A DNA stretch of 63,935 nucleotides, taken from Verrucomicrobium sp. BvORR034. Lineage in GTDB: Bacteria > Verrucomicrobiota > Verrucomicrobiia > Verrucomicrobiales > Verrucomicrobiaceae. Position numbers and translations under genes: made by a program. The notes beneath the pieces are model-generated. The model was not told where the DNA came from and did not search any database. It worked only from the letters and a program-made list of their open reading frames with translations. The stretch lies in contig NZ_BATQ01000099.1 in the NCBI RefSeq assembly GCF_000739635.1, positions 1-63,935 on the forward strand, in the 5' to 3' direction. Positions 55,621 to 63,855 of the stretch are shown here, piece by piece (the first letter of the stretch is position 1; the number at the start of each line of letters is the position of its first letter).

Positions 55621-56316
55621 TTATTCGTCATTGTTCCGGCCAAAGAGCAGCGGAGCGATGTGCCAGAGCAGGTAGGCCAGAGAGGTGATGAAGGCGGCTA
55701 CATAGGTCCAGGCTGCGGCTCTGAGCACACGGCTCACGCCCTTGCCTTCATCGGAGCCTTCCACCATGCCCATGTCTGCCAGGACCAGTTTGGCACGCCG
55801 CGAGGCATCAAACTCCACGGGCAGGGTGACAAGGTTGAAGAGCATGATCACACCCCAGGCGAGGCCCATGATCATCGCACCCGTGTAGGCGCTCATGATA
55901 CCGGTGAAGATACCGATCAGCGGCAGCCACATCACGATCTGGCTGGCAAAGTTCGTCACCCCCACAGCGGCCATGCGCCAGTGCAGCGGTGCGTAGGCCA
56001 CCTTGTGCTGGATGGCATGGCCCGCTTCATGGGCGGCTACGCCCAGTGAAGACAACGAGTTGCCATAGTAGTTGGCGTTGGAAAGCACGAGACGTTTGTT
56101 CGTGGGATCGTAGTGATCCCCGAGCATCTCGTCGTGAGGCACGATCTCCACATCGTGGATGCCGGACTCACGCAAGATCTGGGCAGCCGCCTGGGCTCCG
56201 GTCACCCCGGAGCGGGCTGGCACCTGAAGGTAGCGGTTGTAAACGCTTTTCACCCGCCACTGCGCCCACAGGGACAGCAGCAGAGTGCCGACAAAGAGTA
56301 GAATGGCAGGTAACAT
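55621..56316 (-). CDS. Membrane zinc metallopeptidase (PF04298 type)
   Basis: 231 residues. An N-terminal membrane helix, then a cytoplasmic catalytic part with HEAGHAIQH (HExxH zinc motif) preceded by LVLSNANYYGNSLSSLGVAA, and two further helices (FASQIVMWLPLIGIFTG and following) plus a last one near the C-terminus. This is the YugP-like neutral zinc metallopeptidase family with unknown substrates. The ATG is preceded by a G/T-rich tract with a quadruplex motif. Confidence 0.93.
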   Translation of the reverse strand: MLPAILLFVGTLLLSLWAQWRVKSVYNRYLQVPARSGVTGAQAAAQILRESGIHDVEIVPHDEMLGDHYDPTNKRLVLSNANYYGNSLSSLGVAAHEAGHAIQHKVAYAPLHWRMAAVGVTNFASQIVMWLPLIGIFTGIMSAYTGAMIMGLAWGVIMLFNLVTLPVEFDASRRAKLVLADMGMVEGSDEGKGVSRVLRAAAWTYVAAFITSLAYLLWHIAPLLFGRNNDE

Positions 56317-56375
56317 AATAGTGAGTTTCTATGGGGTATCGGGTTGAATTGAGGAAAGTGGTGGGGTCTTTTTTA

Positions 56376-56400
56376 GGGTGGGGTTTTTTGGGTTTGGGGG
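56376..56400 (+). promoter_or_regulatory. G-quadruplex motif in a divergent promoter region
   Basis: GGGTGGGGTTTTTTGGG then TTT and GGGGG: four G-runs with loops of 1, 6 and 3 bases, which fits the canonical pattern. It lies between the zinc peptidase (minus) and the NhaR-like regulator (plus), on the plus strand. Confidence 0.5.
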
Positions 56401-56402
56401 TT

Positions 56403-56434
56403 GCATGCTTCACCTTGGGGGAAGGTGGGCATGC
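56403..56434. other. Strong hairpin beside the quadruplex motif
   Basis: GCATGC, TT, CACCTT, loop GGGGG, AAGGTG, G, GCATGC: a nearly perfect 12-base-pair inverted repeat. It could be a regulator site or an RNA hairpin in the zinc-peptidase leader. Confidence 0.55.
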
Positions 56435-56462
56435 AGGATTAGAGCACAGAGGTGAAACTTTG

Positions 56463-56490
56463 TTTGATACTTAGTTTCTATATGATACTT
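56463..56490 (+). promoter_or_regulatory. Direct repeat TGATACTTAG upstream of the LysR gene
   Basis: TGATACTTAG occurs at 56463-56472 and 56481-56490, 18 bases apart, so both lie on nearly the same helix face. A palindrome AGCTTAAAGCT overlaps the second copy. The site is about 40 bases before the regulator's start codon and may be its autoregulatory operator. Confidence 0.5.
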
Positions 56491-56525
56491 AGCTTAAAGC
56501 TAACAATCATCCCCCCGCAGACCCC

Positions 56526-57428
56526 ATGGACTGGCTCAACTATCACCACTTGCGTTATTTCTGGTATACGGCCCGCGAAGGCAGCCTGCGCAAGGCAGCC
56601 GAGGAACTGGGGGTTTCCCAGCCGTCCATCAGCGCGCAAATCCATCAGCTTGAGGAATCTCTGGGTGCCGCCCTTTTTCGCAAAAGTGGGAGGGGACAGG
56701 TGCTGACCGACACAGGCAAGGTGGTGTTCGACTACGCGGAGGAGATTTTCTCCCTCGGTCGCGATTTGCTGGGGGCGGTGCAGCATCGCGATGCCAAGCT
56801 GGCTCCGTTTCACGTCGGCCTGACCGATACGGTGCCTAAATCCGCAGCCAGTGAGATTCTGAAACCCGTCTTCTTCCTGCCGGAGCCATCACGCATCGTC
56901 TGCCATGAGGGGAACCTTGGGGACCTGCTTCAGAGACTTGCCGCGCACAAGCTGGACACCATCCTCGCCGATGAGCCCGCCCCGAGCAGCGCAAAAATCA
57001 AAGCTCACAATCACTCACTGGGAGCGTGTGGGATCACCTTGTGCGCCCCGGCAAAGATCGCCTCCAAGCTGCGGCAGGGCTTTCCCAAGTCCCTGCATGG
57101 AGCTCCCGCATTGCTGCCCACGGAACACTCCGCCATGCGCAGACAGGTGGACAAGTGGTTCGAGGAACGTGTTCTGCAGCCCAAGATCATCGCCGAGTTC
57201 GATGATCCGGCCTTCATGCAGGTGTTCGCATTGGAGGCCCAGGGCTTCTTCCCGTTGCCCTCCGTGGCCGTGGAATCGGCGGTGAAGCGCTATGGCTTCC
57301 AGGTCATCGCTGAACTCGACGCCATCCAGAGCGAGTTTTTCGCAATTACTGGTGAGCGGAAGCTGCGACATCCTGCTACGATGGCAGTGACGCAAAATGC
57401 GCAACTGCGCCTCTTCGTCCGATCCTGA
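56526..57428 (+). CDS. LysR-type regulator, NhaR-like
   Basis: 300 residues. The N-terminal helix-turn-helix is NhaR-like (NYHHLRYFWYTAREGSLRKAAEELGVSQPSISAQIHQLEE), and the effector domain begins LTDTVPKSAASEILKPVF and includes a VCHEGNLGDLLQRLAAHKLD stretch. In enterobacteria NhaR activates the sodium/proton antiporter gene nhaA on sodium stress. No antiporter gene is in the window, so the target is unknown. The upstream direct repeat is a likely binding site. Confidence 0.92.
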   Translation: MDWLNYHHLRYFWYTAREGSLRKAAEELGVSQPSISAQIHQLEESLGAALFRKSGRGQVLTDTGKVVFDYAEEIFSLGRDLLGAVQHRDAKLAPFHVGLTDTVPKSAASEILKPVFFLPEPSRIVCHEGNLGDLLQRLAAHKLDTILADEPAPSSAKIKAHNHSLGACGITLCAPAKIASKLRQGFPKSLHGAPALLPTEHSAMRRQVDKWFEERVLQPKIIAEFDDPAFMQVFALEAQGFFPLPSVAVESAVKRYGFQVIAELDAIQSEFFAITGERKLRHPATMAVTQNAQLRLFVRS

Positions 57429-57466
57429 CGGATCATCATGCAGCAACCCCACCTTCCTCATACACC

Positions 57467-57814
57467 ATGCAAATCCACATCAGCCCTCGCAATCTAAAGC
57501 TCACCGCCGCCATTCACCAGTACACAGCGGAGAAGATCGAGGCCATTGAGAATCTCGGCGAGATCATCGCGACCCACGTGGTGCTCATTCATGATGAGAC
57601 CACCAAGCCCAAGGAGCGGTTCCGGGTGAAAGCCCACCTCGCCGTGGCAGGTCCAGACATCCATGCAGATGTGGCAGACGCTGATCTCTATGCCGCCTTG
57701 GACAAAGCCTCCAGCGTGCTGGCCAGACAGCTGCGCAAACGCAAGACAGCCCTGGTGGACAAGCGCCGCCAAACCACTCAGAAGACCAAGGAGAAGACCA
57801 AAAAGCAAGGTTAA
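57467..57814 (+). CDS. hpf: Ribosome hibernation-promoting factor, short form
   Basis: 115 residues: the YfiA/HPF fold with MQIHISPRNLKLTAAIHQYTAEKIEAIENL, VKAHLAVAGPDIHAD and LYAALDKASSVLARQLRKRK, then a Lys-rich tail. It lacks the long-form dimerisation domain, so it should bind the 30S A and P sites and inactivate ribosomes when growth stops. It follows the NhaR-like gene by 38 bases and may share its transcript. Confidence 0.95.
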   Translation: MQIHISPRNLKLTAAIHQYTAEKIEAIENLGEIIATHVVLIHDETTKPKERFRVKAHLAVAGPDIHADVADADLYAALDKASSVLARQLRKRKTALVDKRRQTTQKTKEKTKKQG

Positions 57815-57890
57815 GCGATGACGCTGGATTTCTGACTGAGGGTCCGGTGTTTTTTGACATTTTCACCGGTTGTGGGCGTTTATCTCGCCC

Positions 57891-59213
57891 ATGACCGTTG
57901 CCCGCCTTCTCACGATCCTTACTGTCTGCCTGCCCTTCCTGGCTGGCATGACTCACGGCCAGTCCACTGCGACCTCCAGCTCGACTCCGCCGAATGTGGT
58001 GTTGATTGTGTCTGATGACCATCACTGGGGTGACTACGGCTTCATGGGTCACCAGGTGATCCAGACTCCGAACCTGGACCGCCTCGCTGCTGAGAGCCGC
58101 GTTTTTACGCGAGGTTATGTGCCCTCCAGTCTGTGCTGCCCGAGCCTGGCCACCATCATCTCCGGCCAGTACCCGCACCAAAATTTCATCACCAGCAATG
58201 ACCCACCCCTAGCGGAGGGTAAGAAGCGAGCTGGGCTCAAGGATCCCGCTTTTGTGGCGGGCAGGGAGCGGTTCAATCAGCACATGGATCAGCTCGCCAC
58301 GCTGCCGCGTCTGCTGCAACAGAAGGGGTACGTGAGTTTTCAAACAGGCAAATGGTGGCAGGGGAGTTTTGCTCGCGGAGGATTCACTCACGGTATGACC
58401 CGCGGGGATCGCCATGGTGATGACGGTCTCAAGATTGGGCGCGAAGGGCTCCAGCCGATCTACGACTTCGTCAATCAGGCCGTGGAGGACAAGAAGCCCT
58501 TCCTGGCATGGTACGCTCCACTCATGCCTCATGATCCCCACACGCCGCCGGATCGTCTCCTGGCCAAGTACAAAGACAAGACGCCCTCCATCCATGTGGC
58601 CCGCTACTGGGCCATGGTGGAGTGGTTTGATGAAACTTGTGGTGAGCTCATGGGCTTCCTGAAGGACAAGGGGCTCGCAGAAAACACCATCGTCATCTAT
58701 GTGGCAGACAATGGCTGGATCCAGAATCCAGATGCGCCCAAGTACGCCCCGCGTTCCAAGCAAAGCCAGTATGATGGAGGGCTGCGGACGCCGATCATGG
58801 TGCGCTGGCCTGGGAAGGTGCAGCCTCGGATGGACGGCACTCTTGCCAGCTCGGTGGACATTGCGCCGACCGTGCTCAAGGCGGTGGGGATGACGCCGCC
58901 AGCGGAGATGACCGGGCTGAACCTGCTCGATGATGCTGCACTGGCCGCGAGGAAGTCGATCACGGCAGAGATTTTCACACACAACTCCGTGGATCTGGAA
59001 AAGCCGTCAGCGAGCCTGCGTTGGCGTTGGATCATTGATGGCGGCTATAAACTGATTGTTCCGGATTCCCGCAATGAGCCTACGGAGAAGCCGGAATTGT
59101 ACCTGATCGAATCTGACCCCAATGAACAGACCAACTTGGCCCCGGCAGAGGCAGCGGTGGTGGAATCTCTCACCAAGAAGCTCGATGCCTGGTGGGATCC
59201 GAGCAAGCCATGA
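57891..59213 (+). CDS. Sulfatase-like protein with altered FGly motif
   Basis: About 440 residues from ATG 57891, which opens a signal peptide (LLTILTVCLPFLAGMTHG). Alkaline-phosphatase-fold sulfatase landmarks: IVSDDHHWGDYGFMG, QTPNLDRLAAES, ISGQYPHQN, WYAPLMPHDPHTPPDRL, YVADNGW and GLRTPIMVRWPG. The modification motif reads LCCPSLATI: the Cys is kept but the Arg of C-x-P-S-R is Leu. Formylglycine formation normally needs that Arg, so the enzyme may be an unmodified hydrolase such as a phosphatase. Two hairpins lie before the start (CCGGTG/CACCGG, and GGGCG/CGCCC touching the ATG). Confidence 0.88.
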   Translation: MTVARLLTILTVCLPFLAGMTHGQSTATSSSTPPNVVLIVSDDHHWGDYGFMGHQVIQTPNLDRLAAESRVFTRGYVPSSLCCPSLATIISGQYPHQNFITSNDPPLAEGKKRAGLKDPAFVAGRERFNQHMDQLATLPRLLQQKGYVSFQTGKWWQGSFARGGFTHGMTRGDRHGDDGLKIGREGLQPIYDFVNQAVEDKKPFLAWYAPLMPHDPHTPPDRLLAKYKDKTPSIHVARYWAMVEWFDETCGELMGFLKDKGLAENTIVIYVADNGWIQNPDAPKYAPRSKQSQYDGGLRTPIMVRWPGKVQPRMDGTLASSVDIAPTVLKAVGMTPPAEMTGLNLLDDAALAARKSITAEIFTHNSVDLEKPSASLRWRWIIDGGYKLIVPDSRNEPTEKPELYLIESDPNEQTNLAPAEAAVVESLTKKLDAWWDPSKP

Positions 59214-59285
59214 TTCGGGTGCCACAGAATCCAAGCCATCCTTGCTTGACGTCCGGTGCGATTGCCGTTTCTAGACGGGAATCTC

Positions 59286-59885
59286 ATGGATGCCTCATTC
59301 ACACTTCTTGATCTCCACGGCGCTGAGGTGGAACCCTGGCTGGATGGCTTGGGAGAACTCCGCATCAGCGTCTTTCGCGAATATCCCTACCTGTACGATG
59401 GCACGGTGGAGTATGAGCGGGAGTACTTGAGGACCTATGTGAACACCCCAGACAGCCTCGTGGTGCTGGTGGTGGACGATGCGAAGCATGTAGTGGGAGC
59501 GACCACCTGTCTTCCGTTGCGGGACGAGGGGCCGGAGTTTCAGGCACCTTTCCTCGCTGCGGGCTACGACGTGAATTCGATCTGCTATTTCGGCGAGAGC
59601 ATTCTACTCCCGCAGCTGCGCGGCCAGGGCCTCGGCAAGGAGTTTTTCAAGCGGCGCGAGGCTCACGCCCGAAAACTGGGGTGCAGATGGTCCGCCTTCT
59701 GCGCTGTGGATCGTATGGCCGATCATCCTTTGCGTCCCGCTGGATACCGCGTTCTGGACGATTTCTGGGTGTCGCAAGGCTACCAGAAGCATCCTGAACT
59801 CCAGGCCACCTTTGTGTGGAAGGAAACCGGCGAGGCATCCGAATCTCCCAAAACACTCACTTTCTGGCTCAAAGACCTCTCATGA
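59286..59885 (+). CDS. GNAT-family acetyltransferase
   Basis: About 199 residues from ATG 59286. Acetyl-CoA binding is indicated by LLPQLRGQGLGKEFFKRREAHARKLG, which has the Q/R-x-x-G-x-G/A loop and following helix. The strands before it (LVVLVVDDAKHVVGATTCLPL) fit the GNAT order. The C-terminal part is enlarged (AVDRMADHPLRPAGYRVLDDFW). Its stop codon overlaps the start of the nitrilase gene by four bases (ATGA). Nitrilase-GNAT fusions are known in other organisms, which suggests the two proteins act together. Confidence 0.9.
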   Translation: MDASFTLLDLHGAEVEPWLDGLGELRISVFREYPYLYDGTVEYEREYLRTYVNTPDSLVVLVVDDAKHVVGATTCLPLRDEGPEFQAPFLAAGYDVNSICYFGESILLPQLRGQGLGKEFFKRREAHARKLGCRWSAFCAVDRMADHPLRPAGYRVLDDFWVSQGYQKHPELQATFVWKETGEASESPKTLTFWLKDLS

Positions 59886-60739
59886 ACATTGACCTCCGGA
59901 CCTGGGACGTAGGTGCAGTCGTCAGCTCGCCGAAGAGCTGTGTGCAGCACATGGTGGAGATGGTCGAATCCAGCTGGGCCAATGGCGCGGACGTGGTCCT
60001 GTTCCCGGAGTACTCCTGGATGTCCCTGGAGAGATTCGTACCGGACCAGGACAAGCTGGCCGGGGTGGCGGCGCTCTTTTGGGAGACGCTCTGGCCGGAA
60101 CTTCAGCAGAGGCTGTCAGCTCCAGGAAAAGCGGTCGTGTTCGGCACCGCGCCGTGGATTGCCGAAGACGGGTCCATGCGTAACCGGGCTCCCATCCTCT
60201 GTGAAGGGACGCCCACCTATCAGGACAAGATTTTTCTCACTCCCTGGGAGACCGGATTCACCGGCGGCAGCGAGGTCCGGCTTTTCACACTACAGGGCAT
60301 TACGTTTGCCGTCGTCATTTGCCTGGATATTGAGATCCCAGAGCTTTCTGCAGCCCTTCGTGGCAAGGGGGTGGACGCGATTCTTGTTCCCAGCGCTACC
60401 GAGAGTCTCATGGGAGTGGACCGCATCGGGCGCTGCGCTTCTGCCCGAGCGGTGGAGTTGGGCTGTTACGTGGGCATCGCTCACCTGGTGGGCAAGACAG
60501 TCTCTGAACTGGTGGACGACAACGTGGGCCGTCTCGGCTGGTTCGCACCCGCTCAGCTTCCGTTTGCCAATCTGGAGCGGGAGCACTGTACGCCTGTGTT
60601 TCACGAGGGCTTTGAGCACCTCCGGGTTCATCTCGATAAACGCTTGCTCGAAAAAATGCGAGGTCGGAGGCTGGAGACAAATCCCGCACTTCTGACCATG
60701 GACGGTGGGGGGGACTTGGAAATTGTACGTCCATCCTAG
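59882..60739 (+). CDS. Carbon-nitrogen hydrolase (nitrilase superfamily)
   Basis: About 285 residues. The Glu-Lys-Cys triad is visible: Glu in VVLFPEYSWMS, Lys in YQDKIFLTPWE and Cys in FAVVICLDIEIPEL. Members hydrolyse amides or nitriles, or condense amino groups. Its ATG overlaps the acetyltransferase stop (ATGA), so translation is coupled. The C-terminus (EHCTPVFHEGFEHLRVHLDKRLL) is family-typical. The substrate is unknown. Confidence 0.92.
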   Translation: MNIDLRTWDVGAVVSSPKSCVQHMVEMVESSWANGADVVLFPEYSWMSLERFVPDQDKLAGVAALFWETLWPELQQRLSAPGKAVVFGTAPWIAEDGSMRNRAPILCEGTPTYQDKIFLTPWETGFTGGSEVRLFTLQGITFAVVICLDIEIPELSAALRGKGVDAILVPSATESLMGVDRIGRCASARAVELGCYVGIAHLVGKTVSELVDDNVGRLGWFAPAQLPFANLEREHCTPVFHEGFEHLRVHLDKRLLEKMRGRRLETNPALLTMDGGGDLEIVRPS

Positions 60740-60801
60740 TCGCTGAGCCCGAACCCGCAGGAAAATGGGGCGAAGGTCCCCCATACCATCCCGTTCCTGC
60801 C

Positions 60802-61230
60802 ATGAAAGCTCTATTGGAAGAATTCAAGTCCTTCGTCATGAAGGGCAACGTGATTGATCTCGCCGTGGGTGTGTTGATCGGTACTGCCTTTGGTGAGGTG
60901 GTAAAGAAGTTCACGGAAGGCATCATTAACCCATTGCTGGGTGCCTTTGGCGGCACGCCTCAGATTGGTCTGCACATCTGGGTGCTCAATGTGGGGCTGG
61001 TTCTCTCCGCCCTGATGGGATTTCTCATTACGGCCGCGATCTTGTTTTTCATCTTCGTGAAGCCCATGAACAAGCTCAGGGACATCACCATGAAAAAGGC
61101 GGAGACCAGCGCGGTGCCACCGCCGATGCCTGAAGATGTGAAGCTGCTGATGGAGATCCGTGACCTGCTTAAGTCCCAAAAGGGTGAGCCCATGCCAGCG
61201 AAACTCCCCGCAGGGACAGAAGGAGTTTGA
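60802..61230 (+). CDS. mscL: Large-conductance mechanosensitive channel
   Basis: 142 residues: FKSFVMKGNVIDLAVGVLIGTAFGEVVKKFT (N-terminal helix and first membrane span), a periplasmic loop, a second span (LMGFLITAAILFFIFVKPMNKL) and a C-terminal amphipathic helix (EDVKLLMEIRDLLKSQ). MscL opens under membrane tension to release solutes on osmotic downshock. It stands alone between the nitrilase and sulfatase genes. Confidence 0.97.
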   Translation: MKALLEEFKSFVMKGNVIDLAVGVLIGTAFGEVVKKFTEGIINPLLGAFGGTPQIGLHIWVLNVGLVLSALMGFLITAAILFFIFVKPMNKLRDITMKKAETSAVPPPMPEDVKLLMEIRDLLKSQKGEPMPAKLPAGTEGV

Positions 61231-61281
61231 GTACGAGTTTTCGTAGATAGCTTTGGCTGCCTGATTCGTTACCATGCGCTC

Positions 61282-62910
61282 ATGACCGCACGAAAGTTCC
61301 TCCCGATCCTGGGGTTGCTGGTGCTCGGTGCGCTGGTGACGGCCGTTCCGGCCGCTGCCGCCTCCAAGCAGCCCAACATCCTTTTCATTTTCTCTGACGA
61401 CCATGCCTATCAGGCCATCAGTGCCTACAAGGACAGCCGCAAGCTGATCGAGACTCCAGGCCTGGATCGCATCGCCAAGGAGGGCATGCTCTTCCAGCGT
61501 TGTGTGGTGCCCAACTCCATCTGTGGGCCGAGCCGGGCGGTGGTGCTGACGGGCAAGTACAATCACCTGAACGGTTTCCTCAACAACAGCAACTCCGTCT
61601 TTGACGGCAGTCAGCAGACCTTCCCCAAGCTGCTGCAGGGCGCAGGGTATCAGACTGCCATCGTGGGCAAGTGGCACCTTATGTCAGACCCCACCGGATT
61701 CGACTCCTGGCAGATCCTTCCAGGGCAGGGCATCTACTACAACCCGCCCATGAATGACAACGGCAAGCCCGTGAAGCACGAGGGCTATGTGACGGACATC
61801 ATCACGGACCTCACGCTGGACTGGCTCAAGAATCGCGATAAGACCAAGCCCTTCCTCATGATGTGCCAACACAAGGCACCGCACCGCGAGTGGGAACCCG
61901 CGCTACGCCATCTCGGTCATGACAGTGATCGCAAATACCCCGAGCCTGAGACCCTGTTCGATGACTACGAGAATCGCGGTGTGGCGGAGCGTGACCAGGA
62001 CATGACGCTGGAGAAGACCTTCACCCCGAGGGACGCAAAATTTGTGGCCCCAGCCAGCATGACGCCGGAACAGAAAGCGAAATGGGAGGCCTACTACGCA
62101 CCCCGCAACGCCGAGTTCGAGAAGTCAAAACCCACGGGCAAAGATCTCGTGCGCTGGCGCTACCAGCGCTACATGCACGATTATCTGGGGTGCGTGAAAG
62201 CCGTGGATGAAGGCGTGGCCAAGCTGCTGAAGTATCTGGATGATGAGGGGTTGGCTGAGAACACCATCGTCGTCTATTCCGCCGATCAGGGCTTCTACCT
62301 GGGTGAACATGGCTGGTTCGACAAGCGCTGGATCTTTGAGGAATCCCTGAGGGCACCTCTCATGGTGCGCTGGCCTGGCGTCGCCAAGGCAGGCGTGGAG
62401 AATGAGAACATCGTGTCCAACCTGGACTTTGCCGAGACCTTCCTGGAAGCCGCCGGTGTTCCGGTGCCTGGGGACATGCAGGGCAAGAGCCTGGTGCCGC
62501 TGCTCAAAGGGGAAACGCCCGGTGACTGGCGGAAGAGCTTCTATTACCACTACTACGAATTTCCCCAGCCACATCGGGTGAGACCGCACTACGGCGTCGT
62601 CACCGACCAGTACAAACTCGTGCATTTCTACGCACCCGATGTGGACTACTGGGAACTATTTGACCGCAAGGCGGACCCGCAGGAGCTAAAGAGCTTCTAC
62701 GGCAACCCGGACTACAGCAAGATCACGGACGATCTGAAAGGGGAGCTGACCCGCCTGCGCACCGAACTGAAGGTCCCAGAGAAAGAGGAGCCGTGGTTCT
62801 ACGGCGGGCGCAAGCCCGGCCAAGGGCCGAGAGGGCAGGGACAGGGGAAAAGGAAACTACAGCAGGCAGCGGAACCTGCGACTCCAGGCACTCCGGCGAC
62901 TGCCAAGTAG
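61282..62910 (+). CDS. Secreted sulfatase with intact FGly motif
   Basis: 542 residues with a signal peptide ([22 protein letters not shown]). The sulfatase blocks are [16 protein letters not shown], the canonical modification motif [17 protein letters not shown] (C-x-P-S-R), [38 protein letters not shown] and [11 protein letters not shown]. The Cys should be converted to formylglycine. Enzymes of this group desulfate polysaccharides such as carrageenan or fucoidan; the exact substrate cannot be read. The C-terminal 60 residues are Gly/Gln/Lys-rich and not part of the catalytic domain. No anaerobic maturase or FGE gene is nearby. Confidence 0.95.
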   Translation: MTARKFLPILGLLVLGALVTAVPAAAASKQPNILFIFSDDHAYQAISAYKDSRKLIETPGLDRIAKEGMLFQRCVVPNSICGPSRAVVLTGKYNHLNGFLNNSNSVFDGSQQTFPKLLQGAGYQTAIVGKWHLMSDPTGFDSWQILPGQGIYYNPPMNDNGKPVKHEGYVTDIITDLTLDWLKNRDKTKPFLMMCQHKAPHREWEPALRHLGHDSDRKYPEPETLFDDYENRGVAERDQDMTLEKTFTPRDAKFVAPASMTPEQKAKWEAYYAPRNAEFEKSKPTGKDLVRWRYQRYMHDYLGCVKAVDEGVAKLLKYLDDEGLAENTIVVYSADQGFYLGEHGWFDKRWIFEESLRAPLMVRWPGVAKAGVENENIVSNLDFAETFLEAAGVPVPGDMQGKSLVPLLKGETPGDWRKSFYYHYYEFPQPHRVRPHYGVVTDQYKLVHFYAPDVDYWELFDRKADPQELKSFYGNPDYSKITDDLKGELTRLRTELKVPEKEEPWFYGGRKPGQGPRGQGQGKRKLQQAAEPATPGTPATAK

Positions 62911-63133
62911 CGGACAATTCGCTGCGGAAAGACGCGTTTGCCTCATAGGAGCTGGCGCGTCTGTCGCCCGGCCCCCGTCATCCAACGGCACCTAAAGATC
63001 TGCACGATATTCAGCTGCCGCCCGCAGCGTAGTCCCGTTGTCCCAACCGGCTACTGAACGGAGTGACTGCTGGGCAATGACCAGGAAACAACTCTGGCCC
63101 CAGCATTCTGCCCCCGATGTTTCGGCATCCTAA
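62911..63133. other. Intergenic region after the sulfatase
   Basis: About 220 bases without a credible gene. An inverted repeat AGACGCG...CGCGTCT just after the stop could act as an RNA hairpin, but no T-tract follows. The right part ends at the MITE target duplication TAA (63131-63133). Confidence 0.5.
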
Positions 63134-63354
63134 GAACCTGTTTGGATAAAAACGCTGGGTGTGTTGCGAGGCATTTTGAGTCTGGACAAGGCGCGAAGAG
63201 GGCGTGAATCGAGATTCACAACCGATGAGCAACGCCGTCCAGGCTCAAAAGGGCCGCAACCCGGAGGGGCAGATCTCAGCCTCGGCGAAGCTTCTCTTAT
63301 CTTAATCCCTTAATTTATCCTGCCACACCCAGATGTTTTTATCCAAACAGGTTC
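63134..63354. mobile_element. IS5-like MITE with TAA target duplication
   Basis: Terminal inverted repeats of about 30 bases: the left begins GAACCTGTTTGGAT at 63134 and the right is its inverse ending at 63354; the outer 20 bases are identical and the rest differ by two changes. Both ends are flanked by TAA (63131-63133 and 63355-63357), the TNA-type duplication made by IS5-family transposases. The interior is a nested foldback: TTTTGAG.CTGGAC pairs with GTCCAG.CTCAAAA, and GTGAATC/GATTCAC form the tip. No open frame inside can encode a transposase. Confidence 0.8.
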
Positions 63355-63471
63355 TAAACGGCTGAGGACAGCCACACCACGACAGGGAAAGGAGGCATTG
63401 GATGACAGGAGCTGGACGACTGACGCACTTCACCCTTGTCTCGAGACGAATCCCGGGGTTGGATACTCTGT

Positions 63472-63855
63472 ATGGTCAAGGAGCTCGTCTTCGCCGCAGG
63501 CATCATCGCCATGCTGGTGGGTTGGGTCTTTCATCTCCATGCAGCGCTGAAGCGCACTGCTGACGCTGCCAGACTGCTGAAGGTACATGCTCCCGTGGTA
63601 GCGGAGCACGTGCTGGCCGATCGTGAAGAAGGTGGGTCGGGACGGCAGTACTTGGGAGAAGTGGGGTTCTTGTGGCATGACGATGTGCTGATGGCTTCGC
63701 TGAGGCATGAGCCGTTGCATACGCTGGTGCAATCCGCCAAGCGGCTGATCAGCTTGCTGCCGGTCACGGCCTGCGCTTTGCTGATGGGCGGGATCGGGTG
63801 GGAGACCTTGTCTGTGAGAGCGGACAACGAGTCAGCAGAGACCATAGTAATCTGA
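63472..63855 (+). CDS. Hypothetical small membrane protein
   Basis: About 127 residues from ATG 63472; a start at 63436 would add 12. The N-terminus is a hydrophobic helix (ELVFAAGIIAMLVGWVFHL) and a second hydrophobic stretch lies near the C-terminus (SLLPVTACALLMGGIGW). No family is recognised. It lies about 115 bases right of the MITE, so its promoter region may have been affected by the insertion. The remaining bases to the window edge hold no feature. Confidence 0.4.
   Translation: MVKELVFAAGIIAMLVGWVFHLHAALKRTADAARLLKVHAPVVAEHVLADREEGGSGRQYLGEVGFLWHDDVLMASLRHEPLHTLVQSAKRLISLLPVTACALLMGGIGWETLSVRADNESAETIVI

Noticed and set aside
63134..63354. Transposase gene inside the inverted-repeat element
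   Set aside because: The element is 221 bases long and has no frame long enough to encode one.
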